Origin: Candidatus Altimarinota bacterium
GTDB taxonomy: Bacteria > Patescibacteriota > Gracilibacteria > UBA4473
Assembly (NCBI GenBank): GCA_021734785.1
Contig: JAIPIF010000003.1
Coordinates: forward strand, 62,001 to 126,000
Reading direction: 5' to 3'
Length of the DNA stretch: 64,000 nucleotides
Part shown: piece by piece, positions 35,301 through 43,208 of the stretch
How positions within the stretch are numbered: position 1 is the first letter of the stretch
How the letters are laid out: the number at the start of each line of letters is the position of its first letter
Notes under the pieces: generated by a model
Told to the model about the DNA's origin: nothing
Database searches by the model: none
What the model saw: only the letters and a program-made list of their open reading frames with translations
Translations under genes and position numbers: made by a program

Positions 35301-35585
35301 AATTTTATTTTTGATGGCGTAGTTTTCCGTTGGCAGTCCAAAAGCATCCCAGCCAATCGGGTACAAAACGTTTTTGCCATCGTGACGTTTCTTGCGGGCG
35401 AGCGTGTCGAGCGCAGCGTACGAGCGCACGTGCCCCACATGAAGCCCTGCCCCTGAGGGGTATGGAAATTCCACCAGCGCGTAGAATTTTTCTTTTGGGG
35501 AATTATCATCCGCGGCAAACGTGTTGTGCTGTTTCCAAAACGCCTGCCACTTCCGCTCAATCTGCTGATGGTCGTACGATTTCAT
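32310..35585 (-). CDS. leuS: Leucyl-tRNA synthetase with two insertions, one a Y1/HUH transposase-like domain
   Basis: 1,091 residues against a usual 820-880. The start is ATG 35585 (MKSYDHQQIERKWQ). Core features are intact: PYPSGAGLHVGH (HIGH, residues 49-52), the zinc-type CTSC ... CERC, WIGKSHGAEVLFEV leading into the CP1 editing domain, TTRPDTLFGATY, GTGAIMCVPAHDERD (editing Asp), a second Cys pair (CDKC ... CPTC), and KMSKS at 857-861. Insertion 1 (about residues 236-434) interrupts the linker between FEV and the VFTTRPDTLFG strand and looks like a REP-associated tyrosine transposase. Insertion 2 (about 553-651) follows VPAHDERDFEFAKK. Both are AT-rich. The enzyme charges tRNA-Leu; two tRNA-Leu genes lie at 44204-44522. 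The full frame is open, so it should be made as one chain. Confidence 0.95.
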   Translation of the reverse strand: MKSYDHQQIERKWQAFWKQHNTFAADDNSPKEKFYALVEFPYPSGAGLHVGHVRSYAALDTLARKKRHDGKNVLYPIGWDAFGLPTENYAIKNKIHPAEATEKNIATFKSQMQALGLSYDWDREINTTDPKYYKWTQWIFLQLLKHGLAYKKSMPINWCTSCKIGLANEEVVDGACERCKGEVVKKEKNQWMLAITKYADRLIEDLDTVDFLDKIKAQQKNWIGKSHGAEVLFEVTEKKERDIREVFFPDGDEFENVFFVTWNTVSEKENLKNDVQEKDFIPGKKLLDSAQKQKAILRGLIEAEENANDSFCILESVVTQNHVHAVVWVDEADRLERVANRMKGVSSRRYFQQFSEESNAVNPPVYGRSAAVNGCVNNPSSDGEMESLIDKNDRSQFNHLWRNGYHFERIKTQADFEKTFEYLRSHEKKESHALFLGDQPVQIPVFTTRPDTLFGATYFVLAPEHPLVNKIVTDQQRDAVETYQKKAATESDLTRQEAKEKTGVFTGAHVTNPATGKPIPVWIADYVMMGYGTGAIMCVPAHDERDFEFAKKMNEKFGKNTIEIKKVVESEWMSDQAVKDGFFDRETFFGDKELSFYAGAKNGVKIMHSGGGWSFLGTDLEKIQKAINKYCKLGKPTEFNFRLYSPELPFCSDEGVVVNSKFLNNLPVPEAIEKIIAHLEKEGIGKKQTNYKLRDWVFSRQRYWGEPIPVVHCDKCGAVPLPESELPLELPDVKSYEPTDDGESPLARISDWVQTSCPTCGGVAQRETDTMPNWAGSSWYFLRYTDPHNDEQFAAPEKLNYWTPVDLYNGGMEHTTLHLLYSRFWHKFLFDQKLVPTAEPYKKRISHGMILAEDGHKMSKSFGNVINPNEIVEKYGADTLRLYEMFLGPFDQAIAWDSSAVKGIRRFLDKIWKEFQWIASASTPVIQKSPSVEQQKEKALHQTIKKVGEDIDKFKFNTAVAQMMSFVGTSGLRREKKEDSRRVGKIFCVLLSPFAPHLAEEIWHEVLGEKESLAYESWPAFAPKFLEEDTVTYAVQVNGKVRGDFEMSKKAGKEEVLKQAQALENVAKYLDGKEIVKEIFVPGRIVGFVVR
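33633..33929 (-). other. Second AT-rich insertion in leuS
   Basis: About 99 codons (residues 553-651) between the editing-site VPAHDERDFEFAKK and the conserved GVVVNSKFLNNL, where LeuRS normally has some 25-30. G/C is 18 of 60 at 33661-33720 against 34 of 60 at 33181-33240. It contains a Gly-rich patch (MHSGGGWSFLG). No family recognised. Confidence 0.7.
34284..34880 (-). mobile_element. RAYT/Y1-transposase-like HUH domain fused in frame into leuS
   Basis: About 199 codons. The order of landmarks matches Y1_Tnp/RAYT proteins such as E. coli YafM: a first strand NVFFVTWNTV, a helix (LLDSAQKQKAILRGLIEAEE), the HUH strand in SVVTQNHVHAVVW (H322 and H324 of LeuRS), the helix RLERVANRMKGVSSRRYF, then LWRNGYHFERIKTQADFEKTFEYLRSH, whose Tyr422 corresponds to the catalytic Tyr of YI-x-NP. 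The usual NP after the Tyr helix is absent. G/C is 19 of 60 at 34741-34800. No ends or target duplication are visible; this is a domain fusion, not a complete element. Whether it still nicks DNA is unknown. Confidence 0.82.
34455..34505 (-). repeat. Pair of REP-like hairpins inside the leuS transposase domain
   Basis: Two adjacent perfect palindromes: CGCAGCCGTTTACGGCTGCG (34460-34479) and TCCGCCCGTAAACGGGCGGA (34481-34500), framed by GTTAA and TTAAC. They share the core CCGTAAACGG in opposite orientation, with TTTA and TAAA loops, like a two-hairpin REP/BIME unit. They are translated (NPPVYGRSAAVNGCVNN) in a loop between two helices of the domain. Confidence 0.88.
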
Positions 35586-35631
35586 CGTGGCTGAGTGTAC
35601 GATTTTCCCGGGAAAATTCAACTCTGGAATC

Positions 35632-36927
35632 TCATTGTGCTCGCTGGATCTCCCAAGTGAGCACCTCCCCACCAAGTGTTTTGACCGTTGATCGCAAAAA
35701 TCCCTGCTCCGGCAGATATTCAAATCTTTGCCCTCGTGCATCGACAGGAACCACCTTTAAATACTCTGGAGAGAGCCTTTCTAATGTCTCTGGCAGCGTT
35801 TTCTTCTCTCGAAAATACCGCTGAAGTGCCAGATCCACCACAAACATTCTCATTTTTGTTTCCACTTCAAATTGCCGCAGAAAATAGCTGTCATACGTTG
35901 CCATTGTCACTCCTGCCAAAACCTTTCCCGCTCCATTGGGAGAAAAACTTTTGAGCAGAAAGTTTGGTTTCTGCCCCTTTCTGGCAATATTTCGAACAAA
36001 GCGATCCCGTGGAACAAACCTCGGATCTAAAATGTATTGAAACCAGTCGGCCAAATATCGGCGGGTGCGATTGGGATGACTGAAATATGCATTTTCCGCT
36101 CGCATCGAAGATAGTGTCTCCAAAAACATCGCATCTTGCCACAAGTATTCTATCTTGATCGCCTTTTCGAGTGCGGTTTTTCTCCCCGCCGGTCCGGATA
36201 CCGCTGATTGAATTTTTGCCAACGCTGACGCAGAAAAATCTCCCGATCGTAAAATCGGAGAAATGTTTTTTAAAAGAATGTCGACCAGTGCCACACGAAA
36301 TATCATAAACTCAGCAAGATCTGCATTCCCTTCAGAGGTCATTCGAAAAAACGAAAACAGATCAGACAAAATACGAGCAGCTTCTACCGTTTTTCCCTGC
36401 TCAATTAAAGACACTACCCTCATTTTTTGGAGACGTACCACGTCAAACGGTGCTCGCTGCTCAAAAGCCTCAGACATTTCCCCCTCCGAAGACATTTCTT
36501 GTGGAGACGCCGTGTTGGGATTTTGATATTTTTGCATGGCAAACACTTCGTCCATTAACAGGAAATAGGATTCCATTGCTTTTAATATTTTCTGCTCTTC
36601 GAAAGAAAGAGGCGTTGTCGAATCAAAAGCTTTCAACACTTCTGAAAACGTTTCGCCAGAAGCCGTTTCTTTTTGTGCCAGATCTTCGTTCACTTTTCGA
36701 GAAAGGTATCGCAACTTAAAAAAAGCATTTTCTTTGTTGGGAATGAGAAACGGAGACACTTGCAGATTTTCATTTTGGATGCTTTCAGCCGGTACATCCG
36801 ATCGGTTGGAAACAAAAAATACACCGAGACTCACTACCAGAATCAACACAATTCCTCCCGCGATTTTCAGTCTTTTTTTCCACTTCTTTTTTTGAGGGGG
36901 AGACGAGATTGTTGTTGGATTTTCCAT
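35632..36927 (-). CDS. Membrane-anchored protein of unknown function
   Basis: 431 residues from ATG 36927 (upstream frame crosses the promoter). Basic N-terminus with KKKWKKRLK, one membrane helix (IAGGIVLILVVSLGVFFVSN, about residues 25-44), then about 385 extracytoplasmic residues, mostly helical, with a C-terminal part reading LQRYFREKKTLPETLERLSPEYLKVVPVDARGQRFEYLPEQGFLRS. This last part resembles the end of bacterial proteins that follow type II secretion pseudopilin-like or 'major pilin' scaffolds, but I cannot assign a family. It lies upstream of leuS (46-nt gap) and could be co-transcribed with it. Confidence 0.78.
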   Translation of the reverse strand: MENPTTISSPPQKKKWKKRLKIAGGIVLILVVSLGVFFVSNRSDVPAESIQNENLQVSPFLIPNKENAFFKLRYLSRKVNEDLAQKETASGETFSEVLKAFDSTTPLSFEEQKILKAMESYFLLMDEVFAMQKYQNPNTASPQEMSSEGEMSEAFEQRAPFDVVRLQKMRVVSLIEQGKTVEAARILSDLFSFFRMTSEGNADLAEFMIFRVALVDILLKNISPILRSGDFSASALAKIQSAVSGPAGRKTALEKAIKIEYLWQDAMFLETLSSMRAENAYFSHPNRTRRYLADWFQYILDPRFVPRDRFVRNIARKGQKPNFLLKSFSPNGAGKVLAGVTMATYDSYFLRQFEVETKMRMFVVDLALQRYFREKKTLPETLERLSPEYLKVVPVDARGQRFEYLPEQGFLRSTVKTLGGEVLTWEIQRAQ

Positions 36928-36934
36928 CCTCTCC

Positions 36935-36963
36935 AGTCTACCACAGAACCCCACTCCTCAAAA
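36935..36963 (-). promoter_or_regulatory. Promoter upstream of the membrane protein and leuS
   Basis: Minus strand TTTTGA (36958-36963), 17 bp, TAGACT (36935-36940), 7 nt before the ATG at 36927. Confidence 0.6.
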
Positions 36964-36999
36964 CGATGCTTTTTTTCTCCCCCCTTTTTCCTAGGAAAA

Positions 37000-37035
37000 A
37001 CAAAGCTTGACTTTGTGTAAAAAATAATTTAAAAA
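37000..37035 (+). promoter_or_regulatory. Promoter of the 37044 gene with an inverted repeat over the -35
   Basis: TTGACT (37007-37012), 17 bp, TAAAAA (37030-37035). ACAAAG (37000-37005) and CTTTGT (37011-37016) form an inverted repeat around the -35 box, a possible operator. Confidence 0.5.
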
Positions 37036-37043
37036 GAGCGCTC

Positions 37044-37706
37044 ATGAAACACCTTTTTTCTGATTTTCAGAAACCATTCGACTCCTCTGCCCGATTTCTC
37101 TTTGAACAAGAACCCACCGGAGAAAAAGCCAAAGAAATCTACACCGTCACCGAAGACGGCATTAAAATTAATCCAAGGAAATTCAAAAAAAATACAGAAA
37201 GGACCTTCATTCGCCGCCTAAACGCTTTTGATCTCTCTTTTGACATTCTCCCCGATGGGAGTCTTTTTCTCCCAGAATCGAAAATAAAAGAAGCAGAAAG
37301 AAAGAATGGGCTTCAAAACTTCCGAGATGAAATTTTGAATATCCTCAAAAAGCCCCCGAGAAAGAAAGCGTCTGCTGAAAAAATCCCAGCAGAGCAAAAA
37401 CTTTTTGTGTCATTTGGGCGAGCCAACCTCAAAAAAGTACTCGGTCTCTTGGAAAGAAAAGGATACCACCTCAATCTCCCCCAGGAAGCCCAGGAAGACA
37501 CAACAAAAAGTCCCGTAGAGAAATTTCTTACCGCTCATCGACTGGCTGAGGGCACCGCAGCGGGAAATGATTTGTATGGAATCATCCTTGACCCCACAAA
37601 AAAAGTCGCCACCCCCTCACTCAGTCCTGATTCTACAATAAAAGAGGTATCAATCTCTCGACTGCTCAAGTCTGAAATTCTTTCTGAAGAAATACCGGAA
37701 TCATAA
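37044..37706 (+). CDS. Orphan hydrophilic protein
   Basis: 220 residues, basic and charged, soluble, AT-rich. Visible parts are an N-terminal region with TVTEDGIKINPRKF, a Lys/Pro-rich middle (KKPPRKKASAEKIPAEQK), and a strand-helix unit (LFVSFGRANLKKVLGLLERKGYHL). No family recognised. It is transcribed opposite to both neighbours, from its own promoter, about 9 nt after the -10 box. Confidence 0.75.
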   Translation: MKHLFSDFQKPFDSSARFLFEQEPTGEKAKEIYTVTEDGIKINPRKFKKNTERTFIRRLNAFDLSFDILPDGSLFLPESKIKEAERKNGLQNFRDEILNILKKPPRKKASAEKIPAEQKLFVSFGRANLKKVLGLLERKGYHLNLPQEAQEDTTKSPVEKFLTAHRLAEGTAAGNDLYGIILDPTKKVATPSLSPDSTIKEVSISRLLKSEILSEEIPES

Positions 37707-37755
37707 AAGTTTCTGTTTTCTTTTTTCCCGTCCAGCCCTTCGTCATCCGTAATTT

Positions 37756-39087
37756 TTAATCGGTAATTTCTTTCACCGTCCCCTGCACCGACAGCATCGC
37801 ATCACGGAACTCTTCGGGCCCAACCAGCTGAAAATACGACGTCCCGCTTCGAGGCCATTTGATCTCGACAATATTATTTTCGGGCCCGGTACGCTTTTCA
37901 ATGTACTTCGAGGTGGGGCGTTTGTCTCCCACGATTTCGAGCCAAAACTGCACATCTGACTCCGTGGAAATTTCGTGATTCGCAAATCCCATCCGCATCA
38001 ATTTTGTGTCGTTGTCGCCGAAGTTTCGGAACCAAAATCCCCACGGTGATTTCATGGTAAATCCGTAGTACTCTGACGTGTACGGGAAGGCTCGCGCGTC
38101 GATGAGATTGGTAAAGTTTTTGGGTTCCTCCGCCACGACTTCGGATTGAAATACCTCTTCGACTTCTGATTCATCTGTCTCGACTTCCTCTCCTTTTTCT
38201 GAACCAAAGAGTCGCGAGAAAAATCCGCCTTCGTCTGTTTTTTCCTCGATCTCTTTTTCTGTCTCTGTGGACTGAGAAGTCTCTTCTGGCTGCACTGCCT
38301 GTTTTTGTGCTTGCAGTTTTTCCGCTTCTTCTTCGGCTTTCTGTTTCAAATCCGCTTGCTTCGCTTTCTGCACATTTTCCGCGCCCTCGACGAATGAGTT
38401 TAACAAACGAAAGAATGCTTTTTTTCGGTCAAATTCTTCAAACAAACTCGTGAACTCAAACACATACTTGCTGTCAGAAAGGTTGGAAAAAAGCGAAATA
38501 TTCTGGCGTTCACGCCCGAGCTCGTCGCTGGTTGTTTTTTTGACGCCGGCGAGATTGGCAATCAGGACATTGGGATCCGAACGCTTGTCTTCTTTGGTGA
38601 TGTCTTCGACTTTGAACGTGAGAAACACGCGACGGGCCTCGTCGGTTTTGTCGATGAAGTGCACGGTGCCGTTGGGCGCGGTGGATGCTTCCCAGGTGGA
38701 AGGATACACAAAGGAAAAAGTGCGGGTTTCAAATCGGGTCAACGCGTCTTCATCGATTTCTTGGGGCACATCCTGTACTCGTACAACATCCACCCAAAAA
38801 ATTTCCCGCATTTTTTCGGTACGAAACACTCCGTCCAATTCAACTTCACGTCCCACAAAATCGTCCAGCCGCACGATGTCACTCGCCAAAAGGGCGACCA
38901 GCTTTTGGTTCTTTTCCAGTCGGTGCGTCGCCCGGGTGGAAACGGAAACATCAAAGGGGAAAATCTCTCCCGTCAGGGTCTCATATTCCTCCTCGGGGAG
39001 TCGCTGAAAAGGATCATCTCTCTCCGGGATCACACAGGCTGACAGCACCACCGCTATCACCAAAAACGTCCAGAAAAACTTTTTCAT
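37756..39087 (-). CDS. Lipoprotein of unknown function
   Basis: 443 residues. The signal peptide ends in the lipobox LSAC (Cys18), so it should be lipidated by the Lgt encoded at 48176 and anchored to the outer face of the membrane. An OB-like first domain (LVALLASDIVRLDDFVGREVELDGVF) is followed by two similar beta domains (FSFVYPSTWEASTAPNG... and YYGFTMKSPWGFWFRNFG...), each like the PsbP/Mog1-type fold seen in lipoproteins with a YPxxW motif. A long acidic coiled linker (about 235-325, many Glu, Lys and Gln) separates them. Function unknown. Confidence 0.87.
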   Translation of the reverse strand: MKKFFWTFLVIAVVLSACVIPERDDPFQRLPEEEYETLTGEIFPFDVSVSTRATHRLEKNQKLVALLASDIVRLDDFVGREVELDGVFRTEKMREIFWVDVVRVQDVPQEIDEDALTRFETRTFSFVYPSTWEASTAPNGTVHFIDKTDEARRVFLTFKVEDITKEDKRSDPNVLIANLAGVKKTTSDELGRERQNISLFSNLSDSKYVFEFTSLFEEFDRKKAFFRLLNSFVEGAENVQKAKQADLKQKAEEEAEKLQAQKQAVQPEETSQSTETEKEIEEKTDEGGFFSRLFGSEKGEEVETDESEVEEVFQSEVVAEEPKNFTNLIDARAFPYTSEYYGFTMKSPWGFWFRNFGDNDTKLMRMGFANHEISTESDVQFWLEIVGDKRPTSKYIEKRTGPENNIVEIKWPRSGTSYFQLVGPEEFRDAMLSVQGTVKEITD

Positions 39088-39159
39088 CCCCCGAATTCTG
39101 TCCGTTTTCTGAAAAAAATCAAGTCGACTCCTCTCTTTTCCCGGGGAAGCTGTACAAAA

Positions 39160-40530
39160 TTATCCGCGGAGCACTTCGAGAAACTTGGTTCGGGTCGAGG
39201 GACCAAATATCCCCGCACCACCGTGACCTTTCCATTGGATCACCCCGTGATCCAGCTGAAATTGCTGCACGGCATCTCGTGTAGATTCTCCATAAAATCC
39301 ATTCGGACTGTGCAAAAAATAACCAAGCTCCCGCAGGGCAAGTTGCAAATTTTGGACCGACTCTCCCCGATCTCCCAGGGAAAATGATTCTGCGTTTTTT
39401 TGGGTTCGGTGTGCAAGAAGTGCCAATTTCTGTTGTGACTTCTGGTACGCGAGAACTTCTTTCTTTTCAGAAGAAATGGCTTCCTGTTTGGCCGCAAGAA
39501 GTTCATTGAGCACGGTGCGCGTCTCAGGCCCGACCTGTCCTGCACCCAGTTGATGAGGAGACTTGATGATCCCGCGATCGAGTTGAAATTTGGTCAGAGA
39601 TTTCTCCGTGATCGGACCAAAAAATCCAGTCGGTGCCACTGCCATAAATTCTTCCGAAACGAGAATCTGCTGGAGCTTCAACACCGCCGCATTGCGTGCC
39701 CCACGGACCAGCTGGTCTTCAAAATGAAATTGCTGCCAGAGCTCGTAAATTTTTTCCTGAATTTCAAAATGGTACAGCACCTCAGTCAGCTTGTCCCGCG
39801 TCTGCGGACCAAACACTCCCGCTCCGTACCCGTCAGGATCGGTGACAAGAAAGTGTTTTTTTTGAAACTGAAAAACCGCATTTTCGGTATCGTAATCATA
39901 AAATCCATCTATGGATCCCGCATAAAATCCGAGTTTCTTGAGGGCGCGTTGGAGCGCTTCGACGGCTCCTCCCCGGGCACCACGAGAGCGATTGCCTGGA
40001 AATTTGGGGCGTCCTGGGAGATCGAGAATTTGCACGAGCGCCGGCGGGACCGAAAAATTGACAGTCATCTCCACGGGAGCATCCGCAGCAAACACCTCAC
40101 ACTCCACATGCTGTACCCCCCAAGACAAAGCCCGCTGGAGCCCCTCCATGCCGTAGCCCATCCAGAGATCGAGACGATCGTGTCGTGCCAGATCGCGCTC
40201 TCCTTGCGTGACAATCGCTCCTCCGCGGTCGTGGACTGCACCGCAGCCAAAGCCCGGCACGCAGATTTTGAGACCAAAAGGATACGTCGAGGGTGCGGCA
40301 ATCATACCAGGGAAAACAGGAGTCCCATCTGCACCGTTGGTCCCTCGACCATTCAGACGAATCTCTGATTCGTACGAGCCGGTGAGAAAAAATTCCTGAT
40401 TTGGCAGAGGAGAATAGTACCCAGTGATGGTAAAGATGCGTTTTTCTCCAACAACGTTTGTCGCCGCCTCCGCCCGGATGTGTGGGAGAAAGAGGAACGA
40501 GAGAAGTGCCAGAAAGAAGAGTTTTTTCAT
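39160..40530 (-). CDS. Secreted 3D-domain protein with three peptidoglycan-binding domains
   Basis: 456 residues from ATG 40530, signal peptide ending AEAA. A 3D (DPBB-fold) domain comes first: TGYYSPLPNQ, then AAPSTYPFGLKICVPGFGCGAVHDRGGAI and RLDLWMGYG, carrying the three conserved Asp residues. Three PG_binding_1 domains follow (about residues 180-250, 265-345, 385-456), each ending in a GFYG or GFFG-type turn and TR(D/T)xxxxFQ. The 3D domain is found in lytic transglycosylase-like and cell-wall-remodelling proteins; the enzyme probably acts on the cell wall. The upstream 200 bp to the divergent SLH gene shows no further gene. Confidence 0.92.
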   Translation of the reverse strand: MKKLFFLALLSFLFLPHIRAEAATNVVGEKRIFTITGYYSPLPNQEFFLTGSYESEIRLNGRGTNGADGTPVFPGMIAAPSTYPFGLKICVPGFGCGAVHDRGGAIVTQGERDLARHDRLDLWMGYGMEGLQRALSWGVQHVECEVFAADAPVEMTVNFSVPPALVQILDLPGRPKFPGNRSRGARGGAVEALQRALKKLGFYAGSIDGFYDYDTENAVFQFQKKHFLVTDPDGYGAGVFGPQTRDKLTEVLYHFEIQEKIYELWQQFHFEDQLVRGARNAAVLKLQQILVSEEFMAVAPTGFFGPITEKSLTKFQLDRGIIKSPHQLGAGQVGPETRTVLNELLAAKQEAISSEKKEVLAYQKSQQKLALLAHRTQKNAESFSLGDRGESVQNLQLALRELGYFLHSPNGFYGESTRDAVQQFQLDHGVIQWKGHGGAGIFGPSTRTKFLEVLRG

Positions 40531-40717
40531 TTCTGAATATCTAAAAAATTCTCGTGTACTCCCCCGAGCGAGGTATTCCACACGACGAGAAATTCACTAC
40601 CGCCGAACTGATTCCAAAATTCTGTCATAGGGACGAAAATTCAGGACATTCTACCAAAAAAATGCTTTTTTTTCAAGTGTTCTGCAGCCTTTTTCTGGTA
40701 TTTTGTCCCTCATCTCG

Positions 40718-40723
40718 TACAAT
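40718..40723 (+). promoter_or_regulatory. -10 box of the SLH gene
   Basis: TACAAT, 8 nt before the ATG at 40732; a -35 is not clear. A leaderless transcript is expected. Confidence 0.6.
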
Positions 40724-40731
40724 CAAAATCG

Positions 40732-41718
40732 ATGAAACGCTGGCTCCTCTTTTTGTGCACAATCTTCTTGTGGGGAAATGCGGTCGCATTCAACGATGTC
40801 GCACCAGATGATCCCGACCGTCCGGTGTTTGAGCATCTGCGGGATGTGGGCATCATGGGCGCGTACCCGGATGGCAATTTTTTGCCAAGTAAGGTCGTCA
40901 CCCGTGCCGAAGCCCTGGTCATTTCTCTGCGAGCGGGAGGCATTGGCATTCCGGAATTTGATGGAACGACCCCTTTTTCGGATGTCAATCCCAATGCCTG
41001 GTACGCCGCGCATGTTGATCGAGGAGTGGAACTAGAATTTCTCGCGACAGAATCGGGGAAGTTTCGCCCCGACGATGCTGTGACCAAAGCCGAATTCTTG
41101 GCCTTTCTGTTTCGCGCAACTCTCGTGGATTTTCGACCGTTTTTTGGACGAACCAAGGGGATCGCCGATGATATTCCCGAAGAAGCCTGGTTTGCCCCGC
41201 ATTTTGCGTATGCAAAAAAATATCAAATCGCCCACTTACCGGCGGACAACAAGTACAATCCGTATAAATGGCTCTCGCGACGGGAGGTCGCGCTGATGAC
41301 CTTTCGCCAACTCCGTATTTTTCATGGCGATGCCGTGACCAAAAACTTTTTGGAACTCCAGGCACACGTCCAGCAGTTTGTGACCCTCCAGCGTGCGGGA
41401 AAAACAGAAGAAGCCCAGGCGCTCCTGCCTCGAATTTTCGAACTCTCAGATTCGCTGGTCCTGCTGCGAAATGATGAAGATTCTGTTGCCGCCCAGGCGA
41501 TCTCCCGGGCGATCAAACATATCGCAGAAAGCGTCCGCGCCTTTAAATTTGGAAAAAATCTGTCCGCCCTCGAACACCTCTTTCTCGCGACGAACCACAG
41601 TCAACGGGCGGCGGAAAAATCGGGGAAACTTTCTCCTTTTGCCACTGATCTGTTGCACCTGGTGGACGAATCGCTCCAGAATTTTATCAATCCCAATCGA
41701 AAACTGTATTCGGAATAA
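40732..41718 (+). CDS. Secreted protein with three N-terminal SLH domains
   Basis: 328 residues. The signal peptide MKRWLLFLCTIFLWGNAVA is followed by three SLH domains (about residues 20-75, 80-135, 140-195) with the usual FxDVxxxxWyaxxv and FxPxxxvtRaE patterns. The rest (about 200-328) is helical with many Ala, Glu, Gln and Lys and no recognised domain. Compared with the giant protein at 3-8144, the SLH triplet is N-terminal and the cargo small. It probably sits in the cell-wall layer. Confidence 0.92.
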   Translation: MKRWLLFLCTIFLWGNAVAFNDVAPDDPDRPVFEHLRDVGIMGAYPDGNFLPSKVVTRAEALVISLRAGGIGIPEFDGTTPFSDVNPNAWYAAHVDRGVELEFLATESGKFRPDDAVTKAEFLAFLFRATLVDFRPFFGRTKGIADDIPEEAWFAPHFAYAKKYQIAHLPADNKYNPYKWLSRREVALMTFRQLRIFHGDAVTKNFLELQAHVQQFVTLQRAGKTEEAQALLPRIFELSDSLVLLRNDEDSVAAQAISRAIKHIAESVRAFKFGKNLSALEHLFLATNHSQRAAEKSGKLSPFATDLLHLVDESLQNFINPNRKLYSE

Positions 41719-41735
41719 AAAATACAGAAAAATGT

Positions 41736-41764
41736 TTGACCGCATGTGTCAAATGGTGTACAAT
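41736..41764 (+). promoter_or_regulatory. Promoter of the NrnA-like gene
   Basis: TTGACC (41736-41741), 17 bp, TACAAT (41759-41764). Confidence 0.87.
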
Positions 41765-41799
41765 CCCCTCTCAGATTCTGATTTTTCTTTTGTACAAAC

Positions 41800-42786
41800 A
41801 TGAATCCCTCCCCCACTCTCTCGCTGGAAAAAGCCGAACTCCAAAAACTCAAAGATTTCTTGGGAGGCAAGCCGTCACTCACGATCCTGACCCACGCCAA
41901 TCCCGATGGCGATGCGGTGGGCAGTGCGCTCGGGCTTTTTTGGGCACTGAAACCACTGGGGTTCAAGCTCACACTTGCCTGTCTCGATCCCATTTCACCC
42001 GCCTTTCAGTTTTTGGCAGGGAGTGGAGAATTCCAGACAGATTTTGATCTCGAGTCCAGTGAGGGACTTGTGTTTCTTGACTGCGGAGAAAAACGCATGA
42101 CCCGGTTTGAAGACAGCAAACCCGATCTGTTTGATCCCAAACGAACGATCATCAATCTCGATCATCATCCGACGAATGATTCGTTTGGCGATATCAATTT
42201 TGTATTGCCAAAAGCCAGTTCCACGGCGGAAATCGTCACCAGCCTGTTGGAAGCGTTGGAACTCCCACTCACACCCGAAATTTCCTCGGCATTGCTCCTG
42301 GGGCTGTACACCGACACTGGGAGTTTTCAGCACCAAAACACCACGCCGTCTGCATACGCTGCGGCGGCAAAACTGGTGCGAGCTGGCGGGAATATTTCCA
42401 AAATTGCCAAACATGTCTTTTTTTCGAATGAATTTAAAAAATTCAAGCTCTGGGGCAAAGTGCTCAACAATCTCCATGTGACCGAAGACGGAGCTGCCAT
42501 CGTCGGCGTGTACAAAAAAGACTACGAATCCGTCGGTGCCACCCGCGCCGATCTCAATGGCGTCGTCGATCTGATCAATTCCATGCCGGAATCTCGATAT
42601 ACCGTGATGCTCTCGGAAGATGAAAAAGGCAACGTCAAAGCTTCTCTGCGTACTCGAAATGAGGATGTAGATGTGCGAGCGCTTGCGGAAAAGTTTGGCG
42701 GCGGCGGCCACGTCAAAGCCAGTGGGTTTACCATCCCCCGCGGACACCTCCAAAAAGAGGTGAAATGGAAAATCGTTCAGGAATAA
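41800..42786 (+). CDS. DHH-DHHA1 phosphoesterase (NrnA-like oligoribonuclease/pAp phosphatase)
   Basis: 328 residues, typical NrnA length. Motifs: LTHANPDGDAVGSALGL, LVFLDCGE, INLDHHPTND (the DHH motif), GLYTDTGSFQ, and the DHHA1 end EKFGGGGHVKASGFTIP. NrnA removes 2- to 5-nt RNA oligomers and dephosphorylates pAp; related proteins degrade pGpG or c-di-AMP, so the substrate is not certain. It is transcribed from its own promoter, 36 nt before the ATG. Confidence 0.94.
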   Translation: MNPSPTLSLEKAELQKLKDFLGGKPSLTILTHANPDGDAVGSALGLFWALKPLGFKLTLACLDPISPAFQFLAGSGEFQTDFDLESSEGLVFLDCGEKRMTRFEDSKPDLFDPKRTIINLDHHPTNDSFGDINFVLPKASSTAEIVTSLLEALELPLTPEISSALLLGLYTDTGSFQHQNTTPSAYAAAAKLVRAGGNISKIAKHVFFSNEFKKFKLWGKVLNNLHVTEDGAAIVGVYKKDYESVGATRADLNGVVDLINSMPESRYTVMLSEDEKGNVKASLRTRNEDVDVRALAEKFGGGGHVKASGFTIPRGHLQKEVKWKIVQE

Positions 42787-42833
42787 TCAGCGGATTTTTT
42801 CTCAAATAAATACAAACACTCACCCAAAAACAC

Positions 42834-43208
42834 ATGTCATTGATGCACGGAATCGGCCAACATCATCATTTTACAGAAAAGCATAAACACTCTTTTTTTC
42901 GGCGACTGGGAGAACGGACGCGAAACTTCTTTCACCGAGAGGAAGCGGCAGCAAAACGGAACCTGGACCGAACGATTCTCTGGATTGGATCCCTGGGGCC
43001 ACTGATGGCCGTGCCACAGATTCTCAACGTGATCAAACACGAAAGCACCGGCGGACTGTCGATGGTGTCAGAGATCGCGTTTGTGATCATCGCCACCTTT
43101 TGGGTTTTTTACGGTGCCTTTCATCGAGAGCGCCCGATTGTTTTGGTCAATATCGGCTGGGTGATGGTCCACCTGGTCCTGATCAGTGGGATGGTGCTGT
43201 ATGGATAA
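42834..43208 (+). CDS. SemiSWEET/PQ-loop sugar transporter
   Basis: 124 residues; an ATG at 42843 is possible. A His-rich, charged N-terminus (about 45 residues) precedes three membrane helices in one MtN3/PQ-loop unit: IGSLGPLMAVPQILNVIKHESTGGLSMVSE (with the PQ motif), IAFVIIATFWVFYGAFHRERPIV, and LVNIGWVMVHLVLISGMVLYG. SemiSWEETs dimerise to carry sugars across the membrane. The C-terminus overlaps the start of the next gene. Confidence 0.87.
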   Translation: MSLMHGIGQHHHFTEKHKHSFFRRLGERTRNFFHREEAAAKRNLDRTILWIGSLGPLMAVPQILNVIKHESTGGLSMVSEIAFVIIATFWVFYGAFHRERPIVLVNIGWVMVHLVLISGMVLYG

